From assembly GCA_023213395.1 (NCBI GenBank), contig CM041465.1:170879741-170943740 (forward strand): a stretch of DNA of 64,000 bases, written 5' to 3'. Positions 34,301 through 45,644 of this stretch are shown here, piece after piece; within the stretch, counting starts at the first letter, position 1; every line of letters begins with the position of its first letter. The stretch comes from Cycas panzhihuaensis (Eukaryota > Cycadophyta). The translations under genes and the position numbers were made by a program. Under the pieces are notes generated by a model. The model was given only the letters and a program-made list of their open reading frames with translations. It searched no databases and was not told the origin of the DNA.

Positions 34301-35137
34301 ATAGACTGGCCCCCAAAGTGACCTCCACAAATGCCGTGGTGGCATTCGCGAAGCACCTGGTCGGCTTCGTCAGCGGTGACGCAGCGGAGAAGGATCCCAT
34401 CAAAGGACCTCTTGTACAATACCTCGTCCACGAGGAGGTATTGCCAAGCAGAAGTCTGGATACGAGATTTAACTTTGTTACTAGCATCGGGGCGGAATTG
34501 CTGCTGTGTGAGATACCGCACTATGTCGCCGTACCACTCATTGTAGGTGAGCGGATGGGGAGGAGCTCTCTGAACCGTCAGGATAGACTCATCGGGGAGA
34601 GAGTCGTCAATGGGAGTATCAAAGGAGTTAGGGATAGGGGCGTCTGCAAGTTGCTCGGCCACTATCATGCCCTTCTTTGATTTCCGGTTAACGATAAGGA
34701 GATCAAATTCTTGGAGTAGGATGCCCCAACGACCTACCCTACCCACAACCGAACGAGTTAGTAAGTATCTCAAGGGATCGGATTGAACGATCACCTTGGT
34801 AGTATTGCCGAGCAAGTAGTGCCTAAACTTCTTGGTCGCGTGGACCAAGGAGAGGCATTCCTTCTCGGCAGGGGAATAGTTAAGCTCAGCAGCCACGAGG
34901 GTGCGATCGATGAAATATATGGCTCTCGGGCCTCGAGTCATCCTCCTGAGCGAGCATAGCGCCCAAGGACTCGTCAGTCGCCGAGGTATACAAGATGAAG
35001 GGCCTATCGAATCGGGGAGGCGCCAACGTAGGAGCGGAAGCCAGGGCTTCCTTGAGTCCTTCGAAGGCCTTTTGAGTCTTGTCAGACCATGCAAAAGGAG
35101 CTCCCTTCTTCAACAGGTTCGTGAGGGGTTTAGCCAC
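34301..35137 (-). pseudogene. E1 Gypsy-type RNase H, active site degenerate
   Basis: This follows the RT on the minus strand, across a frameshift near 34900. The first-strand motif, usually T-D-A-S-D, reads YTSATDESLGAML, so the first catalytic Asp is Ser. The Glu helix is present (AEKECLSLVHATKKFRHYL), and VQSDPLRYLLT keeps the second Asp. The terminal VADAL motif reads VAEQLAD, so that Asp is displaced or lost. The linker YNEWYGDIVRYL and the HHCC region of integrase follow directly. No second RNase H sits between this domain and integrase. Confidence 0.88.
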
Positions 35138-35157
35138 ACAAGTCGGCCAGGAAGCAC

Positions 35158-36278
35158 CTATGAATCGAGCTCGCCTAGAAACGACTTGATCTGTCGTTGA
35201 GTTCTAGGCGGCGGCATATCGAGGATCGCCCTGACTTTGTCAGGGTCGATCTGAATTCCTTGTTTGGATACAAGGAACCCAAGGAGTTTACCCGAGGTAA
35301 CGGCAAACACGCATTTAAGCGGATTAAGACTAACGTGATACTCGTGGCATCGTGAGAAGATGGCACACAAGTCGGAAGGGTGATGGGCTCTCACGCGGGA
35401 AAGACCCATCATATCGTCTATGAAGACCTCCAACGTGTCGTTGATGAGGTCGTGGAAGATGAAATGCATGGCTCTTTGATAAGTAGCACCTGCATTTTTA
35501 AGGCCAAAGGGCATCGCCTTGTAGGCAAAGGTACCCCAGGGAGTAGTGAAGGCCGTCTTATGGCGGTCTTCGGTAGAAATCTGAATTTGGTTGTAACCGG
35601 AGAAGTCGTCCATTAGGGACATCACTTCGAATCTGGCGGTGCGATCAATGATATGATCTAAGAAGGGTAACGGAAAATTGTCCTTAGGACAAGCGTTGTT
35701 GATATCGCGAAAGTCGACGCATATGTGATTGCCCGCTCTTTTAGCAACGGGAACAATGTTGGAGACCCACTTAAGGTAATCAATAGAAGTAATAAGCCCA
35801 GCGTCCAGAAGCTTTTCAACCTCCATTTTGACGGCGGCAGAGAGCTTCGGGTGAAGAGGACGCTGCTTCTGGCGCATGTGCCGGCGCCGTGAAGGGTGGT
35901 GAGGTTATGGGTGACAATCGAGGGGTCGATTCCCTTCATGTCAGCATAATCCCACGCAAAGATATCTCGAAATTCCTGGAACAGAAGGGAGTATTCCCTA
36001 ATCTCATCAAGAGAGCATTCCAACCCAACCTTAATGACCTTGCCCGGGGCCAAGACTACGTCTTGAGTTGCCCCCATGCACATGGCATTGCCCTCCTCAA
36101 AGTGGAGAGGGGCAAGATCAACGGGAGGAGGAGGAATAGGAGATGGGATCGGATCGACGAGTGTAGATCCGATCGCAAGGATCTTCTGGTGGCCAAGCTG
36201 GTGGTGACCAGAAGGCAAGTTCGGTGCAAGGCCTGCTAGATGCTCAAGCAGGGCTTCGTCATCCTCGAAATAATCCAC
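35158..36278 (-). pseudogene. E1 reverse transcriptase
   Basis: The N-terminal part (35898-36278) reads MDYFEDDEALLEHL through FAWDYADMKGIDPSIVTHNL. A frameshift in GC-rich sequence near 35890 then shifts to the main RT frame (35158-35877): LSAAVKMEVEKLLDAGLI, VDFRDINNACPKDNFPLP, VMSLMDDFSGYNQIQI, AFTTPWGTFAYKAMPFGLKN. The catalytic box reads VFIDDM (codons 35413-35424), F-I-D-D where Y-V/I-D-D is usual, with both Asp kept. It copies element RNA to DNA. The close E2 copy at 60383-61290 shows the original uninterrupted frame. Confidence 0.92.
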
Positions 36279-36296
36279 CCCATGGATGACCTTACT

Positions 36297-37440
36297 TCAA
36301 GTAGAAGAAGCGCTAGAAGGGGTAGGAGCAACGGGACCGGGATGATCGTCGGATTGCTCAACTCCTTCGCGGAAATCCGAAGGAAAACCAGAAAGAGGCT
36401 CCTCGGAAGGAGCGAAAGGTAATTCCTCAAAACCATCACCTGCGGGGGGTAATGAAAAAGAAGAACTGACAACAGGCGGGTCAACACGAGCGATGATGTG
36501 TGACATGCACGAGGGGCTAGTCTCACCAACGAGAGAGGTTCCAGACGGGGGTCTAGAACGAGACAGGTACGACCTATTGGCGCGAAGGAAAGAAACGGGG
36601 TGGAGACAATCCTCGTCTCCGTCAAGCGATTCATCATCGTTGAACGAAGCAAGGTACCCGTAACTCCCAACGCCAATAGGGGCAAAACGCGTGAGACTAG
36701 GAAGGGAAGATGCGGGATCTTCTTTAGACGGATTGGGTATACCAATTGAACAAGCCGAGGCGTGAGTAGATGAACCTTGGTTTGCCGAATTGGTGGAATG
36801 AGTTTGTTTAGTAAAAGGGAGTTCACGGGGAACCACTCTCATTCGTCCGTCATGGATGAATTTAAGCTGTCCCCAAAGGGTCGAACACACGGCTCCCATT
36901 TGGTCGAGCCATGGACGACCTAGAAGGAGGTTGTAATCCACGTCAACGTCGAGGACAACAACATCGGCAAGGACGGTCTTGCCCTCAAGGGTGAGCGGAA
37001 TCGCGACAGATCCCAGAGGGGTCTTCTCGCTACCGTCATACCCTTGGCATCGCCAGGGAATGGGTTCCATATGAGATACCAAGCTCTTGCATGACACGCA
37101 AGGGCATGGCATCGACTAAGAGCCGTTGTCGACAAATTCCTTCCTGAGGGTACAATCAGCGTACGATCGTGATGGTGAATGGGAAGTTCCACCGACGCTC
37201 CTGCTCACCGGCGGAGGAAGATCCTTAGGATCGAAGGAAATAGTGGGTCCACAACCTTGGGCGACGCCCAAAGCGTGATGCACACATCGCTCGATCCTAA
37301 AGCTTCCAGAGGAGGGCCCGCCGCCGACAACTCCTCGAACATCCATCAAGGACATTCCCGCAATGATCAGATGGAGCTCGTCCCACGACGGAGAAAGGCT
37401 TACCCTTCCCAAGGGTTGGGTAAGTTCCTTCAAAGTCGTA
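36297..37440 (-). pseudogene. E1 aspartic protease region
   Basis: A minus-strand frame ending at 37116 runs PLGRVSLSPSWDELHLIIAG through to EFVDNGS, the protease active site in its D-N-G-S form, and then hits a stop. The downstream frame (36297-37112) carries DYNLLLGRPWLDQMGAV and LKFIHDGRMRVVPREL, the usual C-terminal protease and connector blocks of plant Gypsy elements. E2 has the same blocks at 59500-59860. The protease would mature the gag-pol polyprotein. Confidence 0.82.
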
Positions 37441-37735
37441 ACGACTCAAGCACGTGAATAGCCTTGGGAAAGAGGGGGATTTCCGGAGGAAGGGTTTCCG
37501 GAAGAGGGTCGGAAGGAACAGAAGAACCGGCAGCTCCCGCTACTTCCTTAGCGACTTGAGATCGCGTAAGGGCGAAAGTCAGAGTTACTTCAAGCAACTG
37601 GATCACCTTCTTCCCCCTGTTCCGGGGTCGTGAAGGCGACGGAGTACGGCGGCTGGGGGAACGAGAAGAGGAAGAAGAATTCTGAGCGCCCTTCCCTTTG
37701 TCGCGGATGCACGGGGATCAAAGCGATCTTCCCTG

Positions 37736-39928
37736 CTACGGTTGTTCTTGGTTTGGGGTTGCGATCACGCTCCCCATGTTTAGGAATGATCCTTGTGAAC
37801 AAAGTTGGTCCAAATTAGGCCTCGAGGCTGCTTTGGGAGAGGAATCGCGTCGAGGGGCATCCTTTGGATGCTGGGCCCTACAACGTGAATCGTCATGGAA
37901 GCAATCCCCATGAATGGAGCACCACTTCTTCTCAAACGGAGGGTCAGACCTTCTCGCTTGGGAGGACTGGGCGTTTCCATTCCTGGGAAGAGGAGCTTGG
38001 GTAGTTTGTTGGACTTGTTTGTTTGAAGTAGGAGATGAAGGACCTTGAAGCTTGAGCTCCTTCATCGTATGCTTGAACGAGCGTATAGCTGATGTGAGGG
38101 GATCTAAGGTCTTCTCGGTGGGATGAGAGGAAGACCGCGTCGGCTGAGAAGGTTTAGCGTCTTTGGTAGGGGGTGGTGCCTCACGACGTTGTGGGGGCTT
38201 AAGAGGTTTCTTGAGACCAGCCTGGATCTCAATAGCCTCCAATGCCAAGCACTTGGCAATCGCGGAGTCACATGTGGTCACCCCCATCTTAAGGACTTCC
38301 ACGTGGACTTTGGGATGAAGTGCATTGACAAACAGGTCTCGTTTCAGCTCCTCGGGCAAGGTTGCCTTGGTGGAGTGAAGCAAATCGTGGAATCGCCGCA
38401 CAAAGTCACGATTCATCTCATTGTGACCTTGTTTGAGCGAGAGAAGGGATTTCATCCCGTTCTCGAATGGGCGAGCTACATCAAAGTAGTTGATGAACTC
38501 GTCCACCAATTGCTGGAATGAATAGATTGAGTGGGCAGGGAGATGGTAAAACCATTTAAGGGCGTCACCCTACAGGGATCGCGGGAAAAATTTCATCAAA
38601 ATATGGTCGTAAGCCCAGTAATCGATGCATGCCATAGAGAAACTACGGACATGCTCCGCCGGGTCTTGCGACGAAGTTCCATCGAATCTAGGAACTTCAG
38701 GGGGATGAGGTGGCAAGTTGGTTCGCAACGCCTCAACCGAGAGAGGGGTTGACCTAAAGTCCATGAAGGGGCGTGCCCTTGCCTGGACCGTAGGATCAAC
38801 GAATGTCGAAGTAGGTAGCGCGCAAGGAGCGGATGGGGGTAGGACACCCATCCCTCCTTGAGGAAACGCCCCTTGCTGACAAGAGGCGTGGGAGTAGGTG
38901 CCTTGGAAGGGAGTCAGATTCCCTTGCGAAGGCACAACGGATGGAATTGCATTGGATGATGGACAAGAGGGATGTGGAACCGGGTTTTTCCCATATGGGC
39001 CACCCGTAGGTGGAGCCATCCCATATGGGTGTAGCGGATCCACCCCATAAACAGGAAGACGGCTTCCTCTACCCTTCCCCCAAGGTTGAGAAGTGTACCC
39101 CGGGGGAACGTAGAAAGAAGCACCAACCCGCTGGGTTGGAGGATGTGTGGGAACGAATCCCACCTAACTGGTGGCTGGAAAGCTAGTAGGGCGACTAGGC
39201 CTACTAGGAGCAGCATGTGCCACATTGGGGGATGGCACATTAGTTGGATCGGGAACGGGTATGCTAACCCCCAATTGAGGGACAGACACACCGTGAGAAG
39301 GCCCTAAGGCATTAGGGCCTTGATGAGGGATGGAAGGTGCCACACGTACCCCCACTACAGGAAATGAGTGGGGCGTACGTGTAGGCACGAAAGGGTTTGT
39401 TGTCATAGGAAGGGTGGATGAGGATGAAGCATGAGGGGGAGGAGCGGAGGAGGAAGAGGCTCCTCCGCGTAGGACACCCTCAAGCCATTCGGGACGTGGT
39501 TGAGAGCATGCCGCACGGCGGCACTCATTAAGAGCCTCAAGCACGTCAACAGGAGGAGTCCTTACATACCCATAAGAGGTGATCGGGACCTCGAACAAGA
39601 CATGCCCATCGGGAAGTTCCTCATAAGAATCGCCCACTGCACGGCAATCCTCAGGAGGAACGAATCCTTCTACGGCGTGGGTAGAAGGATGAGAATCAAA
39701 AGAAAGGTGTTGATCGTTCGGGTAGTAAAGGGAGTCATCACCCTCTTGGGTGGACCTGTGAATAGCGTAAGGAAAGCATGGGTTTCCATACCTGAAGTGT
39801 GGTAGGTCCAATCGGAAGAGTACCCTTCCATAGTCAGATCGGAATCCGACGAGGCAAGAAGGCTGTACTCGGGGTCCTCTAACAAAGGGGGTAGACCGCG
39901 CAAATGACGAGAGAAACGCCGCATACAA
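37736..39928 (-). pseudogene. E1 gag
   Basis: Minus strand from 39928, M-Y-A-A-F-L. A low-complexity Pro- and Ser-rich N-terminal half covers about 39164-39500. Near 39164 an in-frame TAG follows PTSFPATS, and the same frame continues at once with VGFVPTHPP. A second TAG stands where E2 has CAA (38573 region). The capsid-type helical core then reads FQQLVDEFINYFDVARPFE, LLHSTKATLPEELKRDLFVNAL and AIAKCLALEAIEIQ. A zinc-finger-like C-SI-H-GDCF-H-DDSR-C (CX2HX4HX4C) lies near 37900. Two of the breaks are single CAG to TAG type changes. Confidence 0.87.
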
Positions 39929-40078
39929 GGTCGACCGACGATGTCAGGAAAAGAGAAGGAATGGTATAACACGTGCGTTGGGGGCTGCCCAACGTGGAGG
40001 TCAAGACAGGTATAGAAAGGATCACACAAGAGTAGCAAAACCAACCGAAGAGAGCGAGACTAGCTCCCTTACTGGCAG

Positions 40079-40096
40079 TCCCCAGTATGGTCGCCA
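40079..40096 (-). other. Primer binding site of E1
   Basis: TGGCGACCATACTGGGGA on the minus strand, one base from the 5' LTR end. It begins TGG, as required to pair with a tRNA CCA end. The identical 18-mer is found in E2 at 56564-56581. The tRNA species is not assigned here. Confidence 0.85.
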
Positions 40097-40097
40097 G

Positions 40098-42666
40098 TGG
40101 ACGCGCTGCTACGGGATAACTACCTAACTGATAGGCGTGGGGGAGAGTAAGTGATGGGATGGCAGAGAGTGGAACCTAAAAGGCGGGTAACTACCACGCA
40201 GAGCGCCCCGTGCACCGGAGTGCGAGTTCGGGATCTGCAATGGAGTATGGCTACTATTGGGTGACCCTTCACTGCTTCGAGCAAGAAGTGAAGGTGTGTA
40301 GGGCAAACCGGGCTTGACCTGGGAGCAGGACCCTCCCACCCTTGGGTGGCCAGAAGGGAGAGAGGAAGGGCCAAAGAGAGACAGGCCAAGAGCAAACCTA
40401 CACAACCTAAACGGGTGCACGAGCGATGCAGGAAGCAAGGAACTCGTGCGGTTAAGGAGAGGGAAGGAAAGGTAAGAGAAAGGAGAGTTCCTACAATTTT
40501 CCCTACGAATGATAAAGATACATGCAATAAGACAAACAAATCGTAAACAAATACCAAACCGATTTTCCCTTTTAATCTTTCAGTGTGCTAATTACTAAGA
40601 AAGAAATAAAAGGAGAAGAAGGGTAGGGGAGGAGAACGAAACGTGCACCTGGACCGAAGGCGTGCGAGACGAAGAAGCCTTCACGAGGAGCACCCAACCA
40701 CTCCACGCGACGCATTGGATGCGAGATGTTGCGGCAGCGAAAAGGGGCTTCCTTACCTTCCCCGGGAAATCACATGCGATACCAAAGAAAGGAAGGAAAC
40801 ACTAGCTAGTAAATGAGATAGCATAAAACATAACACATGCAAGGTGCTTACCGGTAGAGAGGCCAACGGGCAGCGTTCTCCGTGTGTCCCAAGTACCTGC
40901 AAGCAACGGCGGTCTCTCCCTCCCCGAAGGAAGAACACTAACATGCAACACAAAACTCTAACGATATGCGTCTAAATAACATAAACGAGAATCTAAATAT
41001 ACATGCGTTAGCATTAATCCGACGAGAAAAATACCAAGAGAAAGTGACCAAAGTGAAAGGAAGTGATAGGGTAAGCCTCGGAGTGGCCTACCTCCCGCAA
41101 ATGGTGCCCAAACCTCCCCCCAAAAGCCACAGGGCAGCGAGGAGAAAGTCAAGAGAAAGTGGAAAATGGGCGCAAAAGGGGCAAAGGACCCAAGGATCCC
41201 CACGGCAAAACCAGATGCTATGGGGAGCAAACCGGTGACCGGGGCGCCAGAGAACGAGAACCCGCGGTTGGGACTTATGGATGGCACCCAAACTCGGTCA
41301 AAGTCCCAAATCAGAACTTGTGACAAATACCGGTTTGGGCAACCAAAGGGAGCCTTCAAACCCTTGTCTAGAGGCCAAGGGCAGCACAGGGCGAGAGGGA
41401 GGCTTTGGAGGGCCTAGAGCCGCTTAGGGAGCGTGGAAGGTGGTACGGAACCCACCCAGCTCCTCTCCAAAACCTATACAACCCCTCAACACCGCTGCCT
41501 CGGATAGCAGACGCAGGCAAGAAGCACGGGGAGAGTAGTATAACAGTCCTCAAAAGAGAGGAAAACCAACTCTCAAGCAACAAGCAAAAGGGAACAAACT
41601 GAAGCATAAATATCACCAAGAAGCAAATACAAAATATGGAGTACCTGGGAAGGGGATGCAAGGGATTTGCCTCAGCCAAGGAGCGGCGAAGAGGGACTGC
41701 AAACTCAGCCCAGATCTGAAGTAGAGCAGGTTTGGGACCCTGCTATGGAGATGTGACGGGAAACACCTGCAAACGGGGGACTCGTGGACTGCCTGGGGGA
41801 AAACCAGCTGGAAACCGCTTCAAAGGAGCCCTCTCCAAGACGTTTGAGAGGCTGGGAGAATGTCCCAGCCACGCCAAAGGAGAGTCAAGGTATGAAGAGT
41901 GCAGTCCAGCAGCAAACAGCAGAGAAGAGCAGAGCAGGAGAGCGTTTTCCTTGAGAGCAAAATTGAAAGTGAGCCAAAAGATCATGAAAATGGGCCAAAA
42001 AGTGTTTAAGTACTCAAGCAAAACCCTAAAGCGTGCGAATAGGGCACAACTGGAAGAGAGAAAAGGCGCGAACCACGTGGCAGTTTCGCAATAAATGCGA
42101 AATTGCCACGACGGATTTTTTAAAAACAAGCAGAGGCAGTCGTATCGCCAAAACTTTCGGCATGCGAATATTCCGGCCAGATCACAAAACTTTGCCAGAT
42201 GAACCTGGAGCGAAAACTGGGGCCCACCAACCAATCCAGGCTAGGAGGAGATGACAAAAAGGACTAATGGACAATTAGGACATCCACCCGGGAGCAAACG
42301 GGCCAACAAACGGGTCCACGGGAGCAAAAATAGGACTCAAATGAGGTGGTAAGCTAACCAAACGCCGACGAGACATCACACGGGTGGAGGTGGCGCAAAC
42401 CAGTGGGTCCTGGAGTGAGGAGGGCAGATGCAGGAAGTAATACGGTCACCAGGGTGCCACACTCGCTGGGAATGTGCCCCTACTATAGTCGTCATAGGCT
42501 AACAAAAAAAAAAAAAAGGTGTGGACGACCGCAAGGTCGCCCACAAAGTCATGCGCATGCAGATACACAAGCAAACATCCAACAAAAGAAAGTGATGATA
42601 ATGCGAGAGGCATACCTGCACTTACTCGAGTTTGATTCTCAGATCCATTCCCGTAAGCCGGAAACA
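40098..42666 (-). repeat. 5' LTR of E1
   Basis: 2569 bp, starting TGTTTCCGGCTTACGG and ending CAGCGCGTCCA on the minus strand. The G-box is at 42074-42079 and the TATA-like TACTTAAA at about 42005-42012. It matches the 3' LTR apart from the clustered differences listed there. Confidence 0.93.
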
Positions 42667-43061
42667 AAGATCCAATCACGAGTAGGTAAGTAATTTTACA
42701 TAACCTCAACCAATAATTTTTCTTTATATTTTTCAAATTTATTACTTTAGTTCAATACACATTTAATCTTTTGTCAAATTCAGTAATTCACTATATCATT
42801 TTTCTACTTAATTTTTAATAAATTCATGCAATTTATTAAGCAAATAATTAAATCACTATTTCACTATTATTCATCACAAATGATGTTATAAATATTCAAA
42901 TGTTTATATATTTGATTTAATTTTTCAAGTGTATGATTAAATTTACACCTCTTAATTACTCACAATAAGCTTTTAATGTGTTAGAGGATTTATTTCTTTA
43001 TATTATAAATACAACTACATTTATTCATGCTTCGCAATAAATCAATGATATTTTATCTCTC
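42667..43061. other. AT-rich spacer between E1 and the LINE
   Basis: About 395 bp of very AT-rich sequence with no gene. The LINE's tail begins at 43062. Confidence 0.5.
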
Positions 43062-43259
43062 TTTTTTTTTTTTTATTAGGTACAAATAGAAGGGGTTTTA
43101 CCAGGGCCCCAACCCTATGATATTAGCTGCCTTTTAGCTCACAAGATGGCCATGATAATCCTATAGCCTAGTTATCAACCTTAGAAGACCTAGCTAACCC
43201 ACCCTACCATAACAAGCCCAATGGCTAGATCTAGTGCTACAACCTTAGCAAATCTTCTT

Positions 43260-43710
43260 TAACTAGACTCAAAATCTCCTCAAGAACTTCCTCCCTCCAA
43301 ATCCTAGACCTCTTTTGGGTAACCCCCCAATTAGCTAGATTGTCTGCTACTCTATTTGCCTCTCTCTATATATGTTTTACTTGGATGTTCTCCTATCTCT
43401 TAATCTTGTCCTGTATATCTATGATTAAGGTAGCCACTCTTTAATCAGGCTCCACTTTCCCATTAAGAAAGTTAATCATGTTTAAGGAATCCTCCTCAAT
43501 GATCAACTTCTCACAACCTTCCTCCGCGGCCATGTCTACCACTTTCTAAATGGTTTCCATCTTAGCTCTATGATTAGTCTACTTCCCATAGTAGTTTGAA
43601 AAGGCCCACCTAACTTTCCCTTTATAGTTTCTACAAATGACCCCACTCCAGCCTTACCAAGGTTACCTTTAGAGGCACCATCAAATTTTCTTTTACCCAT
43701 GATTCCAAAG
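43260..43710 (-). pseudogene. LINE C-terminal RNase H domain
   Basis: On the minus strand, KFDGASKGNLGKAGVG (near 43680) matches the first strand of the RNase H fold carried by many plant L1 elements, with Asp present. The frame then breaks. EKLIIEEDSLNMINFL supplies the next Asp, and NRVADNLANWG near 43330 the terminal Asp. This domain hydrolyses the RNA strand after target-primed synthesis. It is the second RNase H of plant/archaeal type in the window. Confidence 0.78.
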
Positions 43711-44899
43711 GGAGGCTCCAACTCTAATTCTTTCTTAGATCTCAAGATATTTTAGGCCTTATCCCCCATCTTTCCATTATGGTACTTTCAGTTTCTAAAA
43801 TATATTTCTCCTCCTTAGGTTTGGTTGATTCCTTAATCTCAAACCTAATAATCTCATAGGTTATGTATTCATCCATTTACTTATCCTAAAAGATCCTTCT
43901 ATTTCTCTCCTTCCATAGATTCTACATTATCATTGGTAACAACATTCACCGTATATAAGCTAAGGTCCTGTACTTGAAACGATTGGTCCAACTTGCCAGT
44001 TGGTCCTCAAGGGTTTTAGAGACCACCCACTAGACTTCAGATTGGGTTCATATGAGCTTCTACACCTTTTTAGAATAAGAACAATGAAGGAGTAAGTGAT
44101 TTATTGACTCTTTCTCTGTGTAGAGCACACACCAATTTACCATTGTAAAACCCCTTTTCATGAGGTTATCCACCATTGAAATCTTATTCCTTAAACATAG
44201 CCATTAGAATATAATAATTTTTGGAATCATGCCCATTTTCCATACCCCATCCAAGAGTGGATGCTTCTGATCTCCCCTTTCTTGACACAAAAATAGATAT
44301 CCCTCTTTTACTAAGTAGTCCCCTAAAGGGGATGAGGGCTACACCATCGAGTGCTCAACCACCCTCCTCAAAACATAACAATGATTAAATCTCCTTTCTA
44401 AAAGCTTCAATATGAGCCTGAATAATTTGTCCCTTTAAAAGCTTATGAAAATCTCTCCACCTCACTATCCCATCCTAAATTACCCAGTAGACCTTCACCT
44501 TTATACCATAGATTCTCTCGCAGGAGCTTGTAGATGGCCCATTTTTGGTTGGAGCTTGACCTACCTATCTCTGCACCACACATCCTCCCAAAACTTTATA
44601 GAGTTGTCATCCCCCAGCTTCCATTGCACCCTTACGGCAAGTATCCTCCTATAATGTAGAACACTTCTCCATATTAACAATCTAAGGGTGGACAAAGAAC
44701 TATCATTTAAGAGATGCCTCTCCTGAAGATACTTTTGGGACATGATTTTGTCCCATAATCCTCCTTCTTTCTTTACCAACTGCCAGTCAAGTTTAGTCAC
44801 CAGGGAACTACTAAAAGAGAATAGCCTCTTAAGATTCAAGCTGCCCACCCATTTAGGTCGGTAGACTTTATTCCAGTCCACCAAATAAATTCTATCATT

Positions 44900-45635
44900 T
44901 TCCTCCACTCTGGACTAAAGAAACTGCTTCTGAATGGATTCTAATATGGGCATAACCTTAAACGGGATCCTTAAGACTGAAATCATATAAACTAGGATGC
45001 TTTGAAGAGAAGCAATAACCAATTGTAACTTACCAACCTAGCTTAGGAGAGAACCTTTCCAGTTAGCCAACTTTCCTTGCATCCTATCAATTATAGGGTT
45101 CTATAACCCCCTTGACATCTTCCCTATAAATAGGGTCATACCCAAATAGGTGGTTGGGAGTTTACAAATAGACATCTCAAGAATTTTATTGATTCTTTTT
45201 TGGACCCTTTCCTTTATTTGTACAAGAAAAAAATTACTTTTATTTAGGTTTATCTGTTGATTTCTAGCTTTCTTAAACGTTTCTAGGCCCTCTTTGATCA
45301 TCTGAGCTTCCTTTAAGGAAGCCTTATCGAGGAAAATATTATCATCAACAAATTGATGATGAACTACATTTTTAACTCCCAAGGTAGGCCTAATCCCAAT
45401 AACTAGCCCCACTCTCCTTGCCATCTCCATTCCCATACCCAATAGCTCAGCCAAAATTATGAAGAGGTAAGGGTATATAAGATCTCCTTGTCTCAACCCT
45501 TTAAATCTAGTGAAGAAACTTGTTGATGTACCATTCATAAGAACTAAGTACTGTGGATTTGTTATACATATCTTTATTTAGTCTCTCTATTTCTCTTCAA
45601 AACCAAAAGCTTTTAAACATTCTGGTAAATAGTCC
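44900..45635 (-). pseudogene. LINE reverse transcriptase, C-terminal half
   Basis: This begins right after the solo LTR. It contains a GTSTSFFTRFKGLRQGDLIYPY block (family RGLRQGDPLSP), then HHQFVDDNIFL (the F-V/A-D-D catalytic box), NQQINLNKSNFFL and KLPTTYLGMTLF. It stops at 45101, with degenerate RT and linker sequence beyond. A frameshift and two stops lie near 45570. It continues from the N-terminal half at 48449-48736. Confidence 0.87.
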
Positions 45636-45644
45636 TATGACGCT

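Larger units (their letters stand above)
26130..42666 (-). mobile_element. E1: long-LTR Gypsy retrotransposon with extra 3' modules
   Basis: This 16.5-kb minus-strand element has LTRs at 40098-42666 (5') and 26130-28712 (3'). The primer binding site TGGCGACCATACTGGGGA (minus, 40079-40096) lies one base inside the 5' LTR. Domain order is gag, protease, RT, RNase H, integrase, which is Gypsy order. Integrase ends without a chromodomain. Long LTRs, a degenerate Gypsy RNase H, an extra RNase H and an antisense extra gene all suggest the Tat branch. A 4.6-kb region after integrase holds the extra modules. I found no matching target duplication (left flank GCATC, right flank AAGAT). Coding regions carry several TAG stops and frameshifts. 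CpG content is much higher than in E2, which points to a younger copy. Confidence 0.9.

Noticed and set aside
33772-36239. Plus-strand ORFs over the E1 pol region
   Set aside because: These are antisense shadows of the RT, RNase H and integrase, which match clear motifs on the minus strand.
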